Source: Marinobacterium zhoushanense (GTDB taxonomy: Bacteria; Pseudomonadota; Gammaproteobacteria; Pseudomonadales; Balneatricaceae). From it: 64,000 nt of DNA. The notes under the pieces were generated by a model, which ran no database searches, was not told the DNA's origin, and was given only the letters and a program-made list of their open reading frames with translations. How positions within the stretch are numbered: position 1 is the first letter of the stretch; each line of letters opens with the position of its first letter. Shown here one piece after another: positions 1 through 9,143 of the stretch. A program made the position numbers and the translations under genes. The stretch covers positions 186,001-250,000 of the forward strand of contig NZ_BMIJ01000008.1 of assembly GCF_014641945.1 (NCBI RefSeq). Reading direction: 5' to 3'.

Positions 1-1171
1 CTTCCCGGCTCAAAACCTCATTGAGTGTTAAACCCAGCTGAGCCCTCATCCCCTCGGGCACGTCCGGCAAGTTCAGCTCGGTGATCAGATCAGACAACGT
101 AAAGTGTCGGCGTTCAGCGAACTGCTTCAATGCAGTTTCATCCAGTTCGCCCATTGCTGGCAGAAACGCAGCTCGACGGGACGTAAACAGGGGGCGAACG
201 TCCATTTTGGCGTCGACCAGTTTGCAGGCGCTTCGCAGCAGAGGCGCCAGCAAACCGCCCTCGCGCATAATTGGACAGATCAGCCTGATACCGCGCGCCT
301 GGGCATCCAATACAGTCCAAAGTGCAAAGACGGCGAGCCCAGGGCCCAGAACACTGGCGCCTAAATAACGGAAAAAAGCGGCCGATTCATTACGTTCGGG
401 CGAAACAAAATGCCCCAGCCGACGAAGGGAGCGCAGAGGATCCTGCACATGATCCAATCCCAATAACATGTCGCCCTGATAGAGGGATGCCGGCAGATGA
501 ATATCTCCAACATAGCATACGGCCAGACCAGCCTTTTGACCCTGAAGATAGTCTGCAGTGAGATCATCCCCGATGTGCAAAATCCGATTGGCCGGTACCG
601 GCTTCAACTCCAACAACCGCTTAAATAATGCACCCGAAGACTTGTTCGCATCCTGTTCACAGGAGAGCAATATATTCACCCCGTCAGGATCTAGTCCCGC
701 TTTACGCAATAAGCGTTCAATGAACCATCGCGGAAAATAAGTATCGCTTGTCAGGTAAACCTGTATACCTTGTTTCAGTAAATAGCACAGAAGGTCACGG
801 GTATATGGGTTAACGAACGAATGGCTATATTCAAGATCTAACTCCAGCGAGAGGATTTCTTCAGTTGGCAGCTCGCTTGGAGCCTGTTGCCAGATCTGGT
901 CTAGGGTGACTTCCGAGCTTTCTCCTGTACTTTCTTTCCGAGCCTGCAACTCGATATCAACCCGTAATTGGGCAAACTCGGCCGGTGAAAGAGTTCCATC
1001 AACCAACCCACGCGCTGCCGCCAGCTGCCCCAACTCAATGAACAAACTCTTGGGTGTGGCCAGAGAGCGATGCAACAAAGTGTCGAAGATATCGAATGAC
1101 ACCAAGCTGTAGCACTGCCAATCGATATTCGACCAGTTCGGTACCTGTCTCCAGGACAGCTCGGTCTCCAT
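1..1171 (-). CDS. HAD-superfamily hydrolase-like protein of glycan clusters (partial, C-terminus outside window)
   Basis: An open frame of 390 codons starts with ATG at 1171 and runs off the left edge. All four HAD motifs are visible: SFDIFDTLL (residues 25-33, with the nucleophile pair D-x-F-D), TSD (141-143), a lysine near 177, and IGDDLTADY (200-208). The order and spacing fit the HAD proteins of surface-polysaccharide and flagellin-glycan clusters, which carry a second, poorly understood C-terminal domain; here at least 180 residues follow motif IV. The start lies 10 bases after the methyltransferase stop and is preceded by GGAG, so it is the last visible gene of the operon. HAD enzymes are usually phosphatases, but the substrate cannot be read from the sequence. 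Sugar-phosphate dephosphorylation or a fused transferase role are both inferences. Confidence 0.75.
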   Translation of the reverse strand, partial: METELSWRQVPNWSNIDWQCYSLVSFDIFDTLLHRSLATPKSLFIELGQLAAARGLVDGTLSPAEFAQLRVDIELQARKESTGESSEVTLDQIWQQAPSELPTEEILSLELDLEYSHSFVNPYTRDLLCYLLKQGIQVYLTSDTYFPRWFIERLLRKAGLDPDGVNILLSCEQDANKSSGALFKRLLELKPVPANRILHIGDDLTADYLQGQKAGLAVCYVGDIHLPASLYQGDMLLGLDHVQDPLRSLRRLGHFVSPERNESAAFFRYLGASVLGPGLAVFALWTVLDAQARGIRLICPIMREGGLLAPLLRSACKLVDAKMDVRPLFTSRRAAFLPAMGELDETALKQFAERRHFTLSDLITELNLPDVPEGMRAQLGLTLNEVLSRE

Positions 1172-1181
1172 TCTGTCTCCG

Positions 1182-2375
1182 TTATTGAAGTTGCGCCAAT
1201 GCGTATGGAAATGCATTGTAGAACTTGCATATTCCGTGATTTGCCAGTGCGATAGAGATGCTGTCGAAGTAGCTGCTAGTGATCACGATCTGAGCTTCAC
1301 GGTTATCCGAACGGATAAACTCTTCCAAACTCATTAAGTGCGCACCTTCTGCTGATCCTCCGCCATCAGTGGTAATAAATCCGGCAATATTGAGGCCGCG
1401 CCTCGCCAGCGCCTGACGAACAAGATCACCTGCCTTGCCGGCTCCATAGAGGTAGATCGGCTTAGCGGAGTCAAGCACCGAAAAATCGTCGTTAAGGCGC
1501 AGGGTATCCACCTGCCATCGCAAAGGTTCCGGCAAAGTTACCGGCTTCCAACGGCTCGCATCAGGGGGCAAAGCCTTGCCCGCGAACAGGTATTCAGTAT
1601 TGGCTTCCCCAACCTTGGTTTTCAGTAAATTGTTCCCACGCCCCAGAACCAACGGCAACACTTCGTAGATGCGGGTGTACTCCATAGGCCAGCCACCGAG
1701 CCAGTCTCGAATATCGTGATACAGGGACATACCTCTATGCTTTTGATATTCATGAGCACGTTTTAACAGACGCCCAAAGCGCATCGGGTTATAACCGAGC
1801 ATGAATCTCAAAATATACCAAAGCTCATACCCAAGACGTCGAAACGACCCGGCCGCGGTATAACGCTGCTTGATATCCAACCAAAACTCGGGTGTTTCAG
1901 CTGACCAGTCGGAATCATACAACGCGATGTAAAAAAGGCTATCGGCCCGTAGACAGCGCATTGCGTTTTCCAGTGCCTGCCACACCGATCCGGTGTGGTG
2001 AAGAACTCCCCAGGAGTAGACCAAATCGAATGTACCCAGAGAGCCCATGAACTCTGTATCCAGCACAGACCCCTGACATACGGTCCAATTATCGGGTGTG
2101 CCACGAAATTCCCTCAAGCTTTTCGTTGCCGCCACCGAATTCGGGTCGTAGTCAAAACTGAAAACCTCTGCCGCACCGGCATCGTAAGCAGCCAAACTGT
2201 GGATACCGCTGCCTGAGCCTATATCGAGAACTCTCATCCCTTTGAGGTCATCCTTGCCGAGGAATGCCAGCAGATCATGACGGGCCTTATCCATCCTCTC
2301 CTGGGAAAGTTTATCCTTCAGGTAACTTTGCCAGTTCTTGCCGAACTCAAAGCGCAGTTCGCCTTGCTCACTCAT
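1182..2375 (-). CDS. Class I SAM-dependent methyltransferase with C-terminal Rossmann-like domain
   Basis: The 397-residue protein has a class I methyltransferase fold in its first half: VLDIGSGSG (49-57) binds the SAM methionine side, and SWGVLHHTG (121-129) is the post-beta4 motif. The last 90 residues form a separate domain starting IYLYGAGKAGDL (about 307-318), a dinucleotide-binding-like glycine loop seen in two-domain sugar-modifying methyltransferases. It probably methylates the sugar or acyl part of the nonulosonic-acid glycan made by the upstream genes. The ATG at 2375 follows AGAGGA at good spacing. A 100-base AT-rich gap separates it from glf, the widest gap within the operon. The substrate is unknown; a link to flagellin glycan is inferred only from neighbours. 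Confidence 0.8.
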   Translation of the reverse strand: MSEQGELRFEFGKNWQSYLKDKLSQERMDKARHDLLAFLGKDDLKGMRVLDIGSGSGIHSLAAYDAGAAEVFSFDYDPNSVAATKSLREFRGTPDNWTVCQGSVLDTEFMGSLGTFDLVYSWGVLHHTGSVWQALENAMRCLRADSLFYIALYDSDWSAETPEFWLDIKQRYTAAGSFRRLGYELWYILRFMLGYNPMRFGRLLKRAHEYQKHRGMSLYHDIRDWLGGWPMEYTRIYEVLPLVLGRGNNLLKTKVGEANTEYLFAGKALPPDASRWKPVTLPEPLRWQVDTLRLNDDFSVLDSAKPIYLYGAGKAGDLVRQALARRGLNIAGFITTDGGGSAEGAHLMSLEEFIRSDNREAQIVITSSYFDSISIALANHGICKFYNAFPYALAQLQ

Positions 2376-2475
2376 CTGGTTTCCTCTGAATTGAAACTTT
2401 CTTTTTTATCGGCGCTGATACATAAACCGTATAAAAAGGTGGTTCTATCCTGTTAAGGCTGCGCACGTAGACCAG

Positions 2476-3654
2476 TCACAGCTCGTTACATAAGGTTTCA
2501 AAACTCGACAGAGCATTTGATACCGCATCGTCCATGTCGAAATAGCGGTACTGTGCCAAACGCCCTACACACATGAGTCCCGGCATCTCTTCGACACGAT
2601 TCATGTAGCGTTCGTACGCTAAACGAGCCTCTTCCGTGAAAACAGGGTAATAGGGCTCATCCCCCTTATCGGCTTCGAATGGTTTTGGGTACTCGTAAAC
2701 AACAACAGTGTTTGACGACCGACTCCCATCGAACATCAAGTGCTTGAACTCCGTGATTCTCGTATAGGCATGCTCGTTGGGGTAGTTCACCGTCGTCACT
2801 GGTTGAAGATAGGGCTGAGCAATTGTTTTAAAGTCAAATCTAAGAGAACGGTAGGTCAGCGCACCAGCATCACACGCAAACAATTGGTCAATCATTCCGG
2901 TATAGATAACTTTTCCGTGAAACGGAATCGTATCGCCCTCATGCTTCAGAAAGAGACGCTGAGCTTCCCAATCTAAACTGAGCCTAGTTTCCATCGATAT
3001 TCCGAGTTCTATGTCGATCAGTGGATGATCAAGCATACGCCTGACAACTTCGGTATATCCCTCGCTCGGAAGAGCCTGCCACGGATCGACAAAGTAACGG
3101 TCATCTCGACTAACCACGACCGGGACTCTCGCGGTTACCTCTGGCGATATCTCCTCTGGCGGCACCCCCCACTGTTTGCTTGTATAGTTAACGAAGGCTT
3201 TGTCATAGACGAACTCAGCCAACTCCCGCAACAATGGGGACTGTTCTTGCCGAAGATTGAGTATTGGTATTCGCGCTCCCTCGCCAAAACGATCAACCAG
3301 AGCTTCGATAATACGGATCGCCTTGGCCGGTTCGAAGCATCGTTCAATGCTGGTGAGATTAAACGGTATAGGGACAAGTTGCCCGTCAATGTGCGACAGT
3401 ACACGATGCTCGTATTCAACCCACTGCGTAAATTGGGACAGATACTCCCACACAACGTTGTTGTCAGTATGGAAAAGATGCGGTCCGTATCGGTGAATTC
3501 GGATCCCGTTTTCATCGATTTCGTCATAACAGTTGCCGCCAATATGCGGCCTCTGATCAAGGACCAAAACTTTCCACCCTAATTGGGAGGCCATCCGCTC
3601 TGCCATAACGGCACCTGAGATACCGGCACCCACTACTATCGCCTGGTAACTCAC
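2476..3654 (-). CDS. glf: UDP-galactopyranose mutase
   Basis: Glf is an FAD enzyme that interconverts UDP-galactopyranose and UDP-galactofuranose in the cytoplasm. The 392 residues are the normal length. The FAD-binding GAGISG loop sits at 9-14, followed by the family-typical QRPHIGGNCYDE and RYGPHLFHT stretches, and a C-terminal RYFDMDDAV segment. The start is a GTG at 3654 that overlaps the glycosyltransferase stop (GTGA) and has GGAGG seven bases upstream, so the two genes are likely translationally coupled. Its presence in a pseudaminate operon suggests that galactofuranose is part of the final glycan, with the adjacent GT2 enzyme a candidate for its transfer. The enzyme call is firm; the glycan role is inferred. 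Confidence 0.95.
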   Translation of the reverse strand: MSYQAIVVGAGISGAVMAERMASQLGWKVLVLDQRPHIGGNCYDEIDENGIRIHRYGPHLFHTDNNVVWEYLSQFTQWVEYEHRVLSHIDGQLVPIPFNLTSIERCFEPAKAIRIIEALVDRFGEGARIPILNLRQEQSPLLRELAEFVYDKAFVNYTSKQWGVPPEEISPEVTARVPVVVSRDDRYFVDPWQALPSEGYTEVVRRMLDHPLIDIELGISMETRLSLDWEAQRLFLKHEGDTIPFHGKVIYTGMIDQLFACDAGALTYRSLRFDFKTIAQPYLQPVTTVNYPNEHAYTRITEFKHLMFDGSRSSNTVVVYEYPKPFEADKGDEPYYPVFTEEARLAYERYMNRVEEMPGLMCVGRLAQYRYFDMDDAVSNALSSFETLCNEL

Positions 3655-4619
3655 TTACATCCTCCGAACAACGTTTCGTATACTCTTTCGGGATCGTTCC
3701 GGTTTTCCCATGCAAGCTGATGCCTATCGTCAAAAAACCAGCAACCAGCCTCCCCTGGTGGTCGAACCGAGTCTTCGACCAGCCTAGCGAACCGTTTAAA
3801 ATCGAGTTCCCGAAGGAAGTAGAGTGCAGCAGAGTAGAGATGATGCGACTTACCTCGCGCAACAATCTCTTGATCAACATCGAATGCAAGTGCGTTATCA
3901 CAGGCGCGGAGCATATCCTGAAGGGATTGCTCTCTGCGCGTTGCTGACGCGCGAGTCATGCCGCCGAAGCTCTGGCTATGCATGCGATAGCGCCCGAGCA
4001 CTTGCGGTAAAAAATCAAGCGTTCCTGGATGCAAGAGCAGATTGAGTATGTGCCATGGATAATCGAGGATGATCTTGCAGCCCTCGTCGATAGCAGACAA
4101 CATGCGCTCGTGACGACGGAACATGACCGAGCTTGCGTTGACGAAATTCCCGTAAAGAATCAGATCTTCAACATTTCCCGAGGGCTTAAGTGAACTGAAA
4201 TTATAGTAGCCTTGAGTGTATAACTTGATTGTCTTTCCGCTTTCATGGTCAAACATATCAGCTTCGTGGTAGCACAGCTGACAACCCGGATGAGCATCGA
4301 GATGGTTACTCAGCGCTTGCAGCTTTCCCGGCAGAGCAAGGTCGTCACCATCGACATACGCTATATAGTCACCCCGCGCTTCCCGAAGTAGCCTCCGCTG
4401 CGTTTTGGCCAACCCCATATTGTGCGGATTTTGCAGTGCTTTCAAATGGGGGAATTTTCTCGCCAAGGCCTGCATAATCTGCCACGAGTCATCTGTCGAA
4501 CCATCATCGACAGCGATCACCTCATAAGCAAAATCGGTTTCCTGTTCGAGTAAACTCAGAAGACAGGATTCGACGAAGTACTGCAGATTGTAAACTGGGA
4601 CAATAACGCTAACTTTCAT
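3651..4619 (-). CDS. Family 2 glycosyltransferase (GT-A fold)
   Basis: The 322-residue protein begins with the GT2 signature VSVIVPVYN (3-11), has VDDGSTDDS (37-45) for nucleotide-sugar binding, and YVDGDD (88-93) carrying the D-x-D metal site. It would transfer a sugar from an NDP-sugar to an acceptor on the cytoplasmic side; no membrane segments are visible. It is directly upstream of glf in the transcript and overlaps it by four bases, so UDP-galactofuranose is a reasonable donor guess, not a proven one. The ATG at 4619 is preceded by an AGGAG about 13 bases away, a rather long spacing. Transfer to flagellin itself is more likely done by the Maf proteins in the next region. Confidence 0.85.
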   Translation of the reverse strand: MKVSVIVPVYNLQYFVESCLLSLLEQETDFAYEVIAVDDGSTDDSWQIMQALARKFPHLKALQNPHNMGLAKTQRRLLREARGDYIAYVDGDDLALPGKLQALSNHLDAHPGCQLCYHEADMFDHESGKTIKLYTQGYYNFSSLKPSGNVEDLILYGNFVNASSVMFRRHERMLSAIDEGCKIILDYPWHILNLLLHPGTLDFLPQVLGRYRMHSQSFGGMTRASATRREQSLQDMLRACDNALAFDVDQEIVARGKSHHLYSAALYFLRELDFKRFARLVEDSVRPPGEAGCWFFDDRHQLAWENRNDPERVYETLFGGCK

Positions 4620-4661
4620 TATTTACGCAATACTCCTGCGTATATCACTCGGACCAACGCC

Positions 4662-5837
4662 TCAGCGAAGCTGCCGTCCCAGCTGTTGTAACAGATTTAG
4701 CCCATCCCAAATGGGATGAAATATGAGCGCTTGCCCAACCGACTCGATCCGATCCAGACCCAATACAGCTTGATGCGTGGCCCATTCCGTCAACTCTGAA
4801 CGATCCCAGCCGAAGTAGCTTAGCGTTTGATGCCAAGGCTTTAGCTGAGCGGCCAGTTCAGACAGGTCGTTGATAGCCCACTCGTACACGACACCATGCG
4901 CTGGGTGCCCGAGCTCCTGCCTTTGACTCAGCTCTTCAACCGGCAAACGAACTAGGCAGCCGACTCTTTGCCAAGGATCATGGACACAACCATCAAGTGC
5001 CAGTTGCTGAAGTCCCGACAGACGTTCCAGAGCCGAAGCATCATCCAGTTGGTAGCGGCCGGTGGCGATGAAATCTTTAGCCACCTCTTCTACCGCGGGC
5101 CAAAAAACCTCCTGCGCAGCAGCAACACAACTTGCCGAGCCAAACCAAATCAACGTCCGAGGCGAAGCACATCCTTGCTGTGCGAATTCTAACGTGTCGC
5201 GTAAAAATAGTGCCGCAAGCTGTCCATCTTTATTATCAAGCACTTTCTTTGCATGAAGCAGACATAGCGAATGCTTGTGTCCCATTCCAAGGTCAATACA
5301 GTGTGAAGGCTTAGGAACGGTGGATAAACGTCGGATCGTGTTATCACTGCCCCAGAAGATCCTCATATCAGCGCTGCTCATCTGAGCAGTCCAATCGGGG
5401 TCATCATATTCGCAACGCACAAGCACTAGGCGTTGGAGCTCCTCGCTCCAGCACTGGGTCTCGGCAAGCGCATGCAGGATATCCAGCAGCCTTGCTTCAT
5501 CCTCCCCCTGTCGGGATGAAAGCCTGACAACGACAACATTTCCCAGCCACAGCGCCAACAGCGCAACATAGATAAATAACGTATCCACATTGCCTGGAGC
5601 CACCTGCAAAACCTTACCCCTGGGGCGCATGCGGGTGCCATCAACCAGCAGCGCCATCTGTTTAAGATGTGCCGGTCTCAGCCAAAATCCGAGTGCCTTC
5701 AATGTTGCACTTGGCTCGGACATAAGCTTCTCCGACAGCTTCCCCAGCAGCCCTCGCACTTCACCTCGCCAGGCAGGGGCGGGGGAAATTGCTTCCAATC
5801 TGTCCATTGTCAACGAGCGTGGAAAGAGAACCTTCAT
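4662..5837 (-). CDS. LuxC-like acyl-CoA reductase
   Basis: LuxC-family enzymes reduce an activated acyl group to an aldehyde with NADPH through a cysteine thioester. This protein has 391 residues, shorter than the roughly 480 of bioluminescence LuxC. Visible family features are VLQVAPGNVDTLF (76-88), FWGSDNTIR (161-169) and the catalytic-cysteine segment QQGCASP (220-226, Cys223). Its ATG overlaps the stop of the LuxE-like gene (TGATG), indicating coupling, and in lux systems LuxC and LuxE work as one fatty acid reductase complex. No luciferase genes (luxAB) or luxD are nearby, so light production is not suggested. A role in making an acyl or aldehyde-derived substituent for the glycan is inferred from the ACP, ligase and reductase upstream. 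Confidence 0.85.
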   Translation of the reverse strand: MKVLFPRSLTMDRLEAISPAPAWRGEVRGLLGKLSEKLMSEPSATLKALGFWLRPAHLKQMALLVDGTRMRPRGKVLQVAPGNVDTLFIYVALLALWLGNVVVVRLSSRQGEDEARLLDILHALAETQCWSEELQRLVLVRCEYDDPDWTAQMSSADMRIFWGSDNTIRRLSTVPKPSHCIDLGMGHKHSLCLLHAKKVLDNKDGQLAALFLRDTLEFAQQGCASPRTLIWFGSASCVAAAQEVFWPAVEEVAKDFIATGRYQLDDASALERLSGLQQLALDGCVHDPWQRVGCLVRLPVEELSQRQELGHPAHGVVYEWAINDLSELAAQLKPWHQTLSYFGWDRSELTEWATHQAVLGLDRIESVGQALIFHPIWDGLNLLQQLGRQLR

Positions 5838-6922
5838 CAGTATTCCTCTGCCTTGGAGGGTTCAACCGTATCGCTGCACCCCCTTACTTCGGCACGTGGT
5901 ACCCGCCCGAGCACCTCGAAATACTTACCCATCCGGCCACAAGCACAGTCATCCTCCCCCAAAATCCGTCCACGGTCCTCGGTCAACAGGACATGCCCCG
6001 GATAGCTGCGAGGCAATACTGACAGGACTTCGATAATTCCTGTCTCGCCATTGGGTTTTAAATTGCCGGTTTGCGCATCACGTATCAAAAGGTCTGCGAA
6101 CAGCGGTGTATGCAGATGCCCTCGCTCACATTCAACAAATACCGACCCGACCTGCTCAACCATACCGTAAAAGTTATGTACTCGGTCCACGCCAAACAGG
6201 TGTTGACTCCTAGCCTTGAACGTCGCGTTATCTACCGCTTGATCCTGCAACTTTTTCCAACCGCCACTGTGTACGAGAACACCATCATGCAGAGCTAGTG
6301 ACCGCCCTTCTTCGTTCAACGCCTGTAATAGCTGCCAAACCATGAAAGTGAATCCGAAAAGCAGTATTGGCTGTCCCCGATGTGACTCCACAAATTCATC
6401 AATAGCTCCCCAATTCGGAGAAAGGTCGGCGTTCAAGGCATAGACCGGCCGCCGCCCGAATACCATCATCCCTTGTATGCCGGCACCACGAGCCGAGAAG
6501 CTGCTCCGCTCAGTGATGACTCCGGGGTGATCTATTATAAGCATCGGCAGTCGCTGGCGACCCAGCCAGGGTTGCATGATCTTGACCAAGGCCTTCGACT
6601 GCAGTGCGGCGGTTTCTCTATCCAGATAAATTCGGGAAACCTGCTGCGACGTGGTACCCGAGGATGTCAAAACCCTGAATACCTCGTCATCATCTATGCT
6701 TAGAAGCCTGTTTTGTTTGAATAGTCGCACTGAAAGGGGGTACAGGTCAGCCAAGGTCTGCGCATGCCTGCCCCCCTCTACACTATCCATTAAACGCCGG
6801 TAGTCAGTGCAGCGCTCCAGATGATTACGCGTAAGCTGATTGAGTTGCTCCAGTAGCCAAGGCCGCTTGCGTCCAGCACTCCAACCATATACCGGCTCAT
6901 CGATAAAACTTACCGGACTCAT
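5837..6922 (-). CDS. LuxE-like acyl-protein synthetase
   Basis: LuxE-family proteins activate a carboxylic acid as acyl-AMP and hand it over as an enzyme-bound thioester to LuxC. The protein has 361 residues from the chosen ATG. SSGTTSQ (87-93) is the ATP-binding Ser/Thr/Gly loop, and the C-terminal part has a cysteine-rich segment CACGRMGKYFEVLGR typical of acyl-adenylate enzymes. I chose the ATG at 6922, which overlaps the ligase stop (ATGA) and has AGGA at correct spacing; an upstream ATG at 6928 lies too close to that site. It overlaps the LuxC-like gene by one base. Its neighbours indicate that it feeds the LuxC-like reductase; the acid substrate is unknown. Confidence 0.8.
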   Translation of the reverse strand: MSPVSFIDEPVYGWSAGRKRPWLLEQLNQLTRNHLERCTDYRRLMDSVEGGRHAQTLADLYPLSVRLFKQNRLLSIDDDEVFRVLTSSGTTSQQVSRIYLDRETAALQSKALVKIMQPWLGRQRLPMLIIDHPGVITERSSFSARGAGIQGMMVFGRRPVYALNADLSPNWGAIDEFVESHRGQPILLFGFTFMVWQLLQALNEEGRSLALHDGVLVHSGGWKKLQDQAVDNATFKARSQHLFGVDRVHNFYGMVEQVGSVFVECERGHLHTPLFADLLIRDAQTGNLKPNGETGIIEVLSVLPRSYPGHVLLTEDRGRILGEDDCACGRMGKYFEVLGRVPRAEVRGCSDTVEPSKAEEY

Positions 6923-8310
6923 AAACATTCCTGTACGGAAAGTTTATCGCAATGATCTGCTAACAACCTGTAATCGATTTTTCCCGAATCAGTCAGCGGC
7001 AAAGCCTCCAGGGAGATCACCCGAATAACGCCAGGATGGAAGCCGTACCTTTCCATCAACCGCTTCTTGATCTGCCCCTCAAGCTCCTCTTGCCCCACAT
7101 AGGCTACTGTTAGGCTCTGATCCCGACCAACACATGCCACCGTGCCAAAGTCCATGCGCAGTGATTGCTCAACCTCGTCGAGATTGATCCTTAAGCCAAA
7201 GAGCTTAATGAAACGCCTCAACCGACCCACGATGTAATAAATACCCTTACCATTAACGCAGGCGAGATCTCCCGTATGCAGCCTTGAAACTTCTGCCCCC
7301 CTCTTCAAATCAGCGCGCGATCTGGCATAGCCCAGCATCACATTCGGGCCTTCATAAACAAGTTCACCTGCAGTATCGGGAACCGTCACCGTTTCACCCT
7401 GCTCATCGATCAAGCTGAGCTGCCCACCGGGGATTGCAACGCCTATTCCTTCCGGGTACTCCAAGATCAATTCCGCCGGCATATAACTGATTCGCGCCGT
7501 AGCTTCCGTCTGACCGTACATGGACAGAAATTTTTTGCCCTGCTGCCGACTCCAGGTAGCCCAATGCAACACCTTGTCCTTGGGCATTCTGCCACCTGCC
7601 TGAGTCAAGGTTCGCAGAGCCGGAAGATCCATGCGCTGAAAGCGAAGTCGTTCCATCATATCGTAGTGATAAGGCACGCCAGCCAAACTAGTTGCCCCCT
7701 GCTCCTTACAAAATTGCCAAAAACGGCGCTCCATCATCGAGTCACGCGTTAGTAGAAGCGTCGCTCCAACCAGCAAGTGAGAGTTCACCACCGAGAGACC
7801 ATAGGAGTATGAAAGTGGCAAATGCGCTAAAGGCCTGTCCGCTGCTCCGAGAGTCAAATACTCAGCTATGGCGGCGGCGTTTGAATAGATATTTCCGCAA
7901 CTTAAGCGCACATGTTTAGGGGAGCCAGTACTACCGGAAGTAGACAGTAAAACTGCCAGTTCCGAATACAGCGCCTGTGACTGTGTCGATAGTCTGTCAA
8001 GGACACCCAAGTTTCGGGGATCATACAGCCACTCAGGCTGGTAGATCTCTACTAGTGCCTGTAGCTGCTGAGCGGATATCGAAGCGGGCTGCAACATCAC
8101 CGCCCGGCCCGTACGTAACGCGGCTATGTATGCTATGAGGGATTGCAGAGAGTTATCGGCCACCAACAGCAGAAGCTCTTTGTTGGCTGCAACCTGAGGA
8201 AAAAAGCTGTCAGCACACTCGGCCAGCTGGCTGTACGTCAGCGACTCGCCCTCTGACGTCAGCACGGCCAGACGCTCGGACCAACATTGCCACCGGTCAA
8301 ACAGCGTCAA
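6919..8310 (-). CDS. AMP-dependent acyl/aryl-CoA (or acyl-ACP) ligase, ANL superfamily
   Basis: This 463-residue ANL-superfamily enzyme adenylates a carboxylic acid and transfers it to a thiol. Motifs in order: STSGSTGSPK (123-132, phosphate loop), YGQTEATAR (A5 region), HTGDLA (A7), GRLRRFIKLFGLRI (hinge) and TDSGKIDYR near the end, whose lysine is the adenylation-step residue. The start is an unusual TTG at 8310 that overlaps the preceding stop (TTGA) and has GGGGGA about eight bases upstream; the next in-frame ATG would remove the first 70 residues. It is somewhat short for the family. With an acyl carrier protein encoded at the head of the operon, the most likely job is loading that ACP with a short or hydroxy acid. 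This is inference. Confidence 0.85.
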   Translation of the reverse strand: MTLFDRWQCWSERLAVLTSEGESLTYSQLAECADSFFPQVAANKELLLLVADNSLQSLIAYIAALRTGRAVMLQPASISAQQLQALVEIYQPEWLYDPRNLGVLDRLSTQSQALYSELAVLLSTSGSTGSPKHVRLSCGNIYSNAAAIAEYLTLGAADRPLAHLPLSYSYGLSVVNSHLLVGATLLLTRDSMMERRFWQFCKEQGATSLAGVPYHYDMMERLRFQRMDLPALRTLTQAGGRMPKDKVLHWATWSRQQGKKFLSMYGQTEATARISYMPAELILEYPEGIGVAIPGGQLSLIDEQGETVTVPDTAGELVYEGPNVMLGYARSRADLKRGAEVSRLHTGDLACVNGKGIYYIVGRLRRFIKLFGLRINLDEVEQSLRMDFGTVACVGRDQSLTVAYVGQEELEGQIKKRLMERYGFHPGVIRVISLEALPLTDSGKIDYRLLADHCDKLSVQECL

Positions 8311-9113
8311 ACCAGCATCCCCCCATCTACACCTAAAACCTGCCCCGTTACGTAACTGGATAGATCGCTGGCAAGAAACAGCGCGGCTTTCGCGACCTCA
8401 TCCGGATCTCCGATGCGCTCCATTGCGATACTCCCCAGACGCTGCCGAAAAAGATCCCCGTCTATCGACGAGGCCATATCTGTCGCTATGAGCCCTGGAG
8501 CAAGAGCGTTAACGCGAATATGGCTTGACGCCAACTCTTTCGCCAATGAGCGCGTTATACCAATAACTGCAGCTTTGCTTGCGCTGTATACGGCAAGTCC
8601 CGCATTTCCGACCTGCCCCATGACCGAACTCAGGTTAATAATGCTGCCGCCGCCACCACGTTTCATCATGCGCACTGCATACTGGGTGCAGTACAAGTTA
8701 CCGAAGGTATTGGTGGAAAAACACGCTTCAATCTGTGCCTGTGTGACCATTCCGATTAGAGCATCGCTCATGACTCCAGCATTGTTTACCAGAACATCCA
8801 GAGTCCTGGTCTGCTCGAACATGCTTCGATAACCATTTTTGACCTGCGCGGGATCGGATACATCGAACGCAAGCGGGTAACACTCCACGCCAAACTCTCG
8901 ACTGAGCGTCCGAACCAATGCATCCACATCATCCGGAGAGCGGCCATTCAACCAGAGTCTCGCCCCCTCTGAGGCGAAACGCCTGGCCACAGCCAATCCA
9001 ATCCCGCGTGTGGCTCCGGTAATCAGTATCGTTTTCCCTCGAAGCAAAGAACCAAAAGGCTGGGGGCTATCGAATGATATGCGCTGTTCAGCCTCTTGCT
9101 GCTGCTCTTTCAT
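8307..9113 (-). CDS. Short-chain dehydrogenase/reductase, FabG-like
   Basis: This is a classical SDR of 268 residues: cofactor loop TGATRGIG (32-39), NNAG (110-113), catalytic Ser162/163 in INLSS, and the Tyr176/Lys180 pair in YSASK. The C-terminal SSYVTGQVLGVDGG segment is characteristic of 3-oxoacyl-ACP reductases. An N-terminal extension of about 25 polar residues precedes the fold. In this operon it probably reduces a 3-oxoacyl group bound to the dedicated ACP to a 3-hydroxyacyl group, a common decoration on amino sugars of flagellin glycans. A sugar keto-reductase cannot be excluded. The ATG at 9113 is preceded by a GAGG-like site, and the stop overlaps the ligase start. Confidence 0.85.
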   Translation of the reverse strand: MKEQQQEAEQRISFDSPQPFGSLLRGKTILITGATRGIGLAVARRFASEGARLWLNGRSPDDVDALVRTLSREFGVECYPLAFDVSDPAQVKNGYRSMFEQTRTLDVLVNNAGVMSDALIGMVTQAQIEACFSTNTFGNLYCTQYAVRMMKRGGGGSIINLSSVMGQVGNAGLAVYSASKAAVIGITRSLAKELASSHIRVNALAPGLIATDMASSIDGDLFRQRLGSIAMERIGDPDEVAKAALFLASDLSSYVTGQVLGVDGGMLV

Positions 9114-9143
9114 CCCGCCTCATATCCTCGCCAAGTGACTTAT

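Noticed and set aside
4662-6922. A bioluminescence (lux) operon
   Set aside because: Only LuxC-like and LuxE-like genes occur. luxA, luxB and luxD are absent and all neighbours are pseudaminate or glycan genes.
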